Below are positions 61,808-64,000 of a stretch of 64,000 nt of DNA, piece by piece. A program made the position numbers and the translations under genes. Where the stretch lies: NCBI RefSeq assembly GCF_000633415.1, contig NZ_AYMV01000032.1, forward strand, positions 1-64,000, given 5' to 3'. This DNA is from Leucobacter sp. PH1c. GTDB taxonomy: Bacteria > Actinomycetota > Actinomycetes > Actinomycetales > Microbacteriaceae. Within the stretch, counting starts at the first letter, position 1; every line of letters starts with the position of its first letter. The notes beneath the pieces are model-generated. The model searched no databases. It was not told the DNA's origin and saw only the letters and a list, made by a program, of their open reading frames with translations.

Positions 61808-62509
61808 ATGGCGCCGAGTATCGTCTTCGACTTCGATGGCACGCTGGCCATCGGCCACGGACCCGTCCGTGCCTACGCGCGGCTGATCGCGCCGGCGGCG
61901 GGACCGGGCTTCCTGGACCGCGTCGAGGCCGAACTCGCCCGCTTCGACGCGGGCGCCGCCGAGTTCCGCGACGGCTACGACGTCGTCGGCTCGCTGGCCC
62001 GCACCGCCGGGGTCGACGCCGCAGCGCTCCAGCGCGCCTACGGCGAGAGCCGCGCACAGCTCGGCACCGAGCTCGCGCCGGTCGGCACGATGCCGGGGCT
62101 CGACTCCTTCCTCGCGGACCTCGGCCGCTCCGCACGCCTCGTGCTCGCCACGAACGCCCCAGAGCAGGGCATCGACCGCGTCCTCGGCGCCTGGGGCGTG
62201 CGCGAGCGCTTCGCGGAGCTCCACTTCGCCATCGGCAAGCCCGTCGGCCTCACGCGCCTCATCGAGACGCTCCGCACCGACGGTCCCGTGCTCTCGATCG
62301 GCGACATCGCCGAGTTCGATCTCGCGCCCGCGCGCGCCCTCGGGGCCGACACGGCCCTCGTCGGCGCGACGGCGTCGCACTCCCCCGCTTCGGTGACGCT
62401 GCGCGGGCCTTCGCTCGCCGCGCTGCGCACCGACATCGAAACCTGGGCCGCGACCGCGGCATCCAGCACCCACGAGCCGCTCGGCTCGGCAACCGGCATC
62501 GAAAGGTAA
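61808..62509 (+). CDS. HAD-superfamily hydrolase
   Basis: This 233-residue phosphatase-type protein has HAD motif [12 protein letters not shown] with the nucleophilic Asp, motif [13 protein letters not shown], a lysine in FAIGKPVG (motif III), and motif [20 protein letters not shown] helical cap lies between motifs I and II. ATG 61808 follows AAAGGGAG. It is followed 6 bp later by a phosphonate-type binding protein and its ATPase, so it may dephosphorylate an imported organophosphorus compound; this is inference from context. Confidence 0.85.
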   Translation: MAPSIVFDFDGTLAIGHGPVRAYARLIAPAAGPGFLDRVEAELARFDAGAAEFRDGYDVVGSLARTAGVDAAALQRAYGESRAQLGTELAPVGTMPGLDSFLADLGRSARLVLATNAPEQGIDRVLGAWGVRERFAELHFAIGKPVGLTRLIETLRTDGPVLSIGDIAEFDLAPARALGADTALVGATASHSPASVTLRGPSLAALRTDIETWAATAASSTHEPLGSATGIER

Positions 62510-62515
62510 CTCCTC

Positions 62516-63532
62516 ATGCGCAAGTCACTCATTGCAGCTGGCGCCCTCACGGTCGCGGCACTCGGCCTCGCAGGCTGCAGCACCGGAGGCGCGGGCGAGC
62601 CCGCCGCCGACGGCGAGGCGCAGGCCTGGCCCGAGTCGATCACGCTCTCCCTCGTCCCCTCGGTCGAGGGCGAGGACCTCGCCGAGGCGCTCGATCCGCT
62701 CACGAGCTACCTCTCCGAGGGGCTCGGCATCGAGGTGGAGGGCGTCGTCGCGAGCGACTACGCCGCCACCGTCGAGGCGCTCGGCGCCGACCAGGCCCAG
62801 GTGATCATCGCCGACGCCGGTTCGCTCTACAACGCGACGAAGCAGTACGACGCCGAGCTGGTGCTCCGCGACGTCCGCTTCGGTGCCACCTCCTACGCGG
62901 CCGTTGGCTTCACGAACAACCCGGAGAAGTACTGCGCCGAGGCGCCCGTGAAGGCACGCTACGCCGCGAGCGACACCGAGCTGCTCTACTGCAACGGCAT
63001 CGAACAGGCCGGCGTGGACGCGACCGGCCAGGGCCCCGCGGGCATCGACGCGCTGCAGCAGATCTCGAAGGGCACGAAGGTCGCGCTGCAGGCCGCCACC
63101 TCGCCCGCGGGCTACCAGTACCCCGTGGTCGCGATGCGCGACGCCGGGATCGACACGGATGCCGACATCACGCAGGTCCCGGTCGAGGGCAACAACAACG
63201 CCGTGCTCGCCGTCGCGAACGGCGACGCCGAGGTGAGCTTTGGCTACTGGGACGCCCGCACCACCGTGCTCGCCGAGGCCCCCGAGGTCGCCGAGAAGGT
63301 CGTCGCATTCGCCTACTCGGAGATGATCCCGAACGGCGGCGTCGCGGTCTCCTCGAGCCTTCCCGCCGATCTCGTCGAGCAGCTCACGCAGCTCATGGAC
63401 GACTACGCCGACTCCTCCGAGGACGCCAAGACGGTCATGTTCGACCTCGTCGGCCTCTCGGACTGGACGAGCACCACGGCCGAGGACGAGATCACGCGCT
63501 ACGGCGAGATCCTCGCCCAGTTCACGAACTAG
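62516..63532 (+). CDS. phnD: Phosphate/phosphonate ABC transporter substrate-binding lipoprotein (PhnD-like)
   Basis: This 338-residue binding protein has a signal peptide and lipobox LGLAGC, with cysteine near residue 21. Family motifs include [39 protein letters not shown] and [20 protein letters not shown], typical of PhnD/PtxB-type proteins. It would bind phosphonate, phosphite or a similar anion outside the membrane. It lies between the HAD gene and phnC. Two cysteines (KYCAEAP and LYCNGIE) about 20 residues apart could form a disulfide. Confidence 0.9.
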   Translation: MRKSLIAAGALTVAALGLAGCSTGGAGEPAADGEAQAWPESITLSLVPSVEGEDLAEALDPLTSYLSEGLGIEVEGVVASDYAATVEALGADQAQVIIADAGSLYNATKQYDAELVLRDVRFGATSYAAVGFTNNPEKYCAEAPVKARYAASDTELLYCNGIEQAGVDATGQGPAGIDALQQISKGTKVALQAATSPAGYQYPVVAMRDAGIDTDADITQVPVEGNNNAVLAVANGDAEVSFGYWDARTTVLAEAPEVAEKVVAFAYSEMIPNGGVAVSSSLPADLVEQLTQLMDDYADSSEDAKTVMFDLVGLSDWTSTTAEDEITRYGEILAQFTN

Positions 63533-63546
63533 ACGCGCACCGCTCC

Positions 63547-64000
63547 ATGTCCCACGCACCCGATGCGCGCCGCGAGGCGGAGGTCCGGCCCCGGCCGGAC
63601 GCCGCCTCGTGGCGCATCGCCCTCGACCATGCCTCCGTCACGTACCCGAACGGTACGCGCGCGCTGCGCGACGTCTCCCTCACGATCGAGCCTGGCGAGA
63701 TGGTCTCGATCGTCGGCCTCTCCGGTTCCGGGAAGTCGACCCTCATCCGCACGATCAACGGTCTCGTCCCCGTCACCTCCGGGGCCGTCACGGTCGGCCC
63801 GCACCGCGTCTCCGAGCTGCGGGGCCGCGCCCTGCGCGAGGCCCGCGGACACATCGGCATGATCTTCCAGGCCTTCAACCTCGCCGAGCGGGCGAGCGTC
63901 TACCGCAACACGCTCGTCGGCCGCTTCGCGCACTCCCCCGCGGCGCGCACGCTGCTCGGCCTCCCGAGCGCGCAGGACCGCGAGATCGCGCTGCGCGCAC
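63547..64000 (+). CDS. phnC: Phosphonate-type ABC transporter ATP-binding protein (PhnC-like, partial)
   Basis: About 151 N-terminal residues are present; the gene runs off the right edge. Walker A is GLSGSGKST in [20 protein letters not shown] and the Q-loop region is [20 protein letters not shown], followed by [16 protein letters not shown], typical of PhnC. A 25-residue charged N-terminal extension precedes the ABC domain. It starts 14 bp after phnD, and permease genes are expected beyond the window. Confidence 0.9.
   Translation, partial: MSHAPDARREAEVRPRPDAASWRIALDHASVTYPNGTRALRDVSLTIEPGEMVSIVGLSGSGKSTLIRTINGLVPVTSGAVTVGPHRVSELRGRALREARGHIGMIFQAFNLAERASVYRNTLVGRFAHSPAARTLLGLPSAQDREIALRA

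Noticed and set aside
1-64000. tRNA, rRNA, phage, integrase or transposase genes
   Set aside because: None could be recognised on either strand. Local A+T-rich spots are explained by promoters or the small inverted-repeat element.

Overview
The window is high-G+C DNA with GTG starts, very short gene spacing and many 1-4 bp start/stop overlaps. It carries NucS, bioYMN, a SCO4848-type membrane protein, GTP-type PEPCK and LPxTG/LAxTG surface proteins. Together these point to an actinobacterium of the Micrococcales, most likely Microbacteriaceae (Leucobacter-like); the genus is inference. No rRNA, tRNA, CRISPR array, transposase or phage gene was seen. Most genes look like ordinary chromosomal content.

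Layout. 1-2368: three-gene ABC importer of the TrpXYZ type (ATPase cut by the left edge). 2673-4971: HisC-like aminotransferase divergent from an Lrp/AsnC regulator, then a PEBP protein. 5139-9161: regulators (FadR, MerR/TipA, TetR) around TrhO and a flavodoxin-fold quinone reductase, with clear operators. 9158-17063: EcsC-like protein, CoA-transferase, M13 peptidase, MATE and MFS exporters, NucS. 17146-19180: a 16-bp inverted-repeat element, a small protein and an unusual zinc-finger SDR. 19262-22082: TetR (BioQ-like) divergent from bioYMN. 23371-30545: hydantoinase/oxoprolinase HyuA-HyuB with an NCS1 permease and a divergent PucR regulator. 30599-32771: cupin, GNAT, thioesterase, small proteins, TagD-like cytidylyltransferase. 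32858-35573: polar amino acid ABC importer. 35779-43646: complete kdp operon (small membrane ORF-kdpF-A-B-C-D-E). 43881-55865: two very large sortase-anchored surface proteins. 56154-60932: CtaG-like protein, PEPCK, and nrdI-nrdF. 60975-64000: unknown protein, then HAD hydrolase-phnD-phnC (cut by the right edge).

The most striking item is nrdF at 59901-60932. Three metal-ligand glutamates of class Ib NrdF are replaced by Gln122, Ser182 and Lys216, with spacing that matches E. coli NrdF exactly. This is the QSK signature of the metal-free, DOPA-radical class Ie ribonucleotide reductase. It sits with nrdI behind two NrdR boxes 32 bp apart, and with no nrdE or nrdH beside it. Other oddities are a PEPCK whose hyper-reactive P-loop cysteine is serine, a 27-codon membrane ORF coupled to kdpF, a 408-bp tandem duplication in a surface protein, and an SDR lacking its active-site tyrosine.
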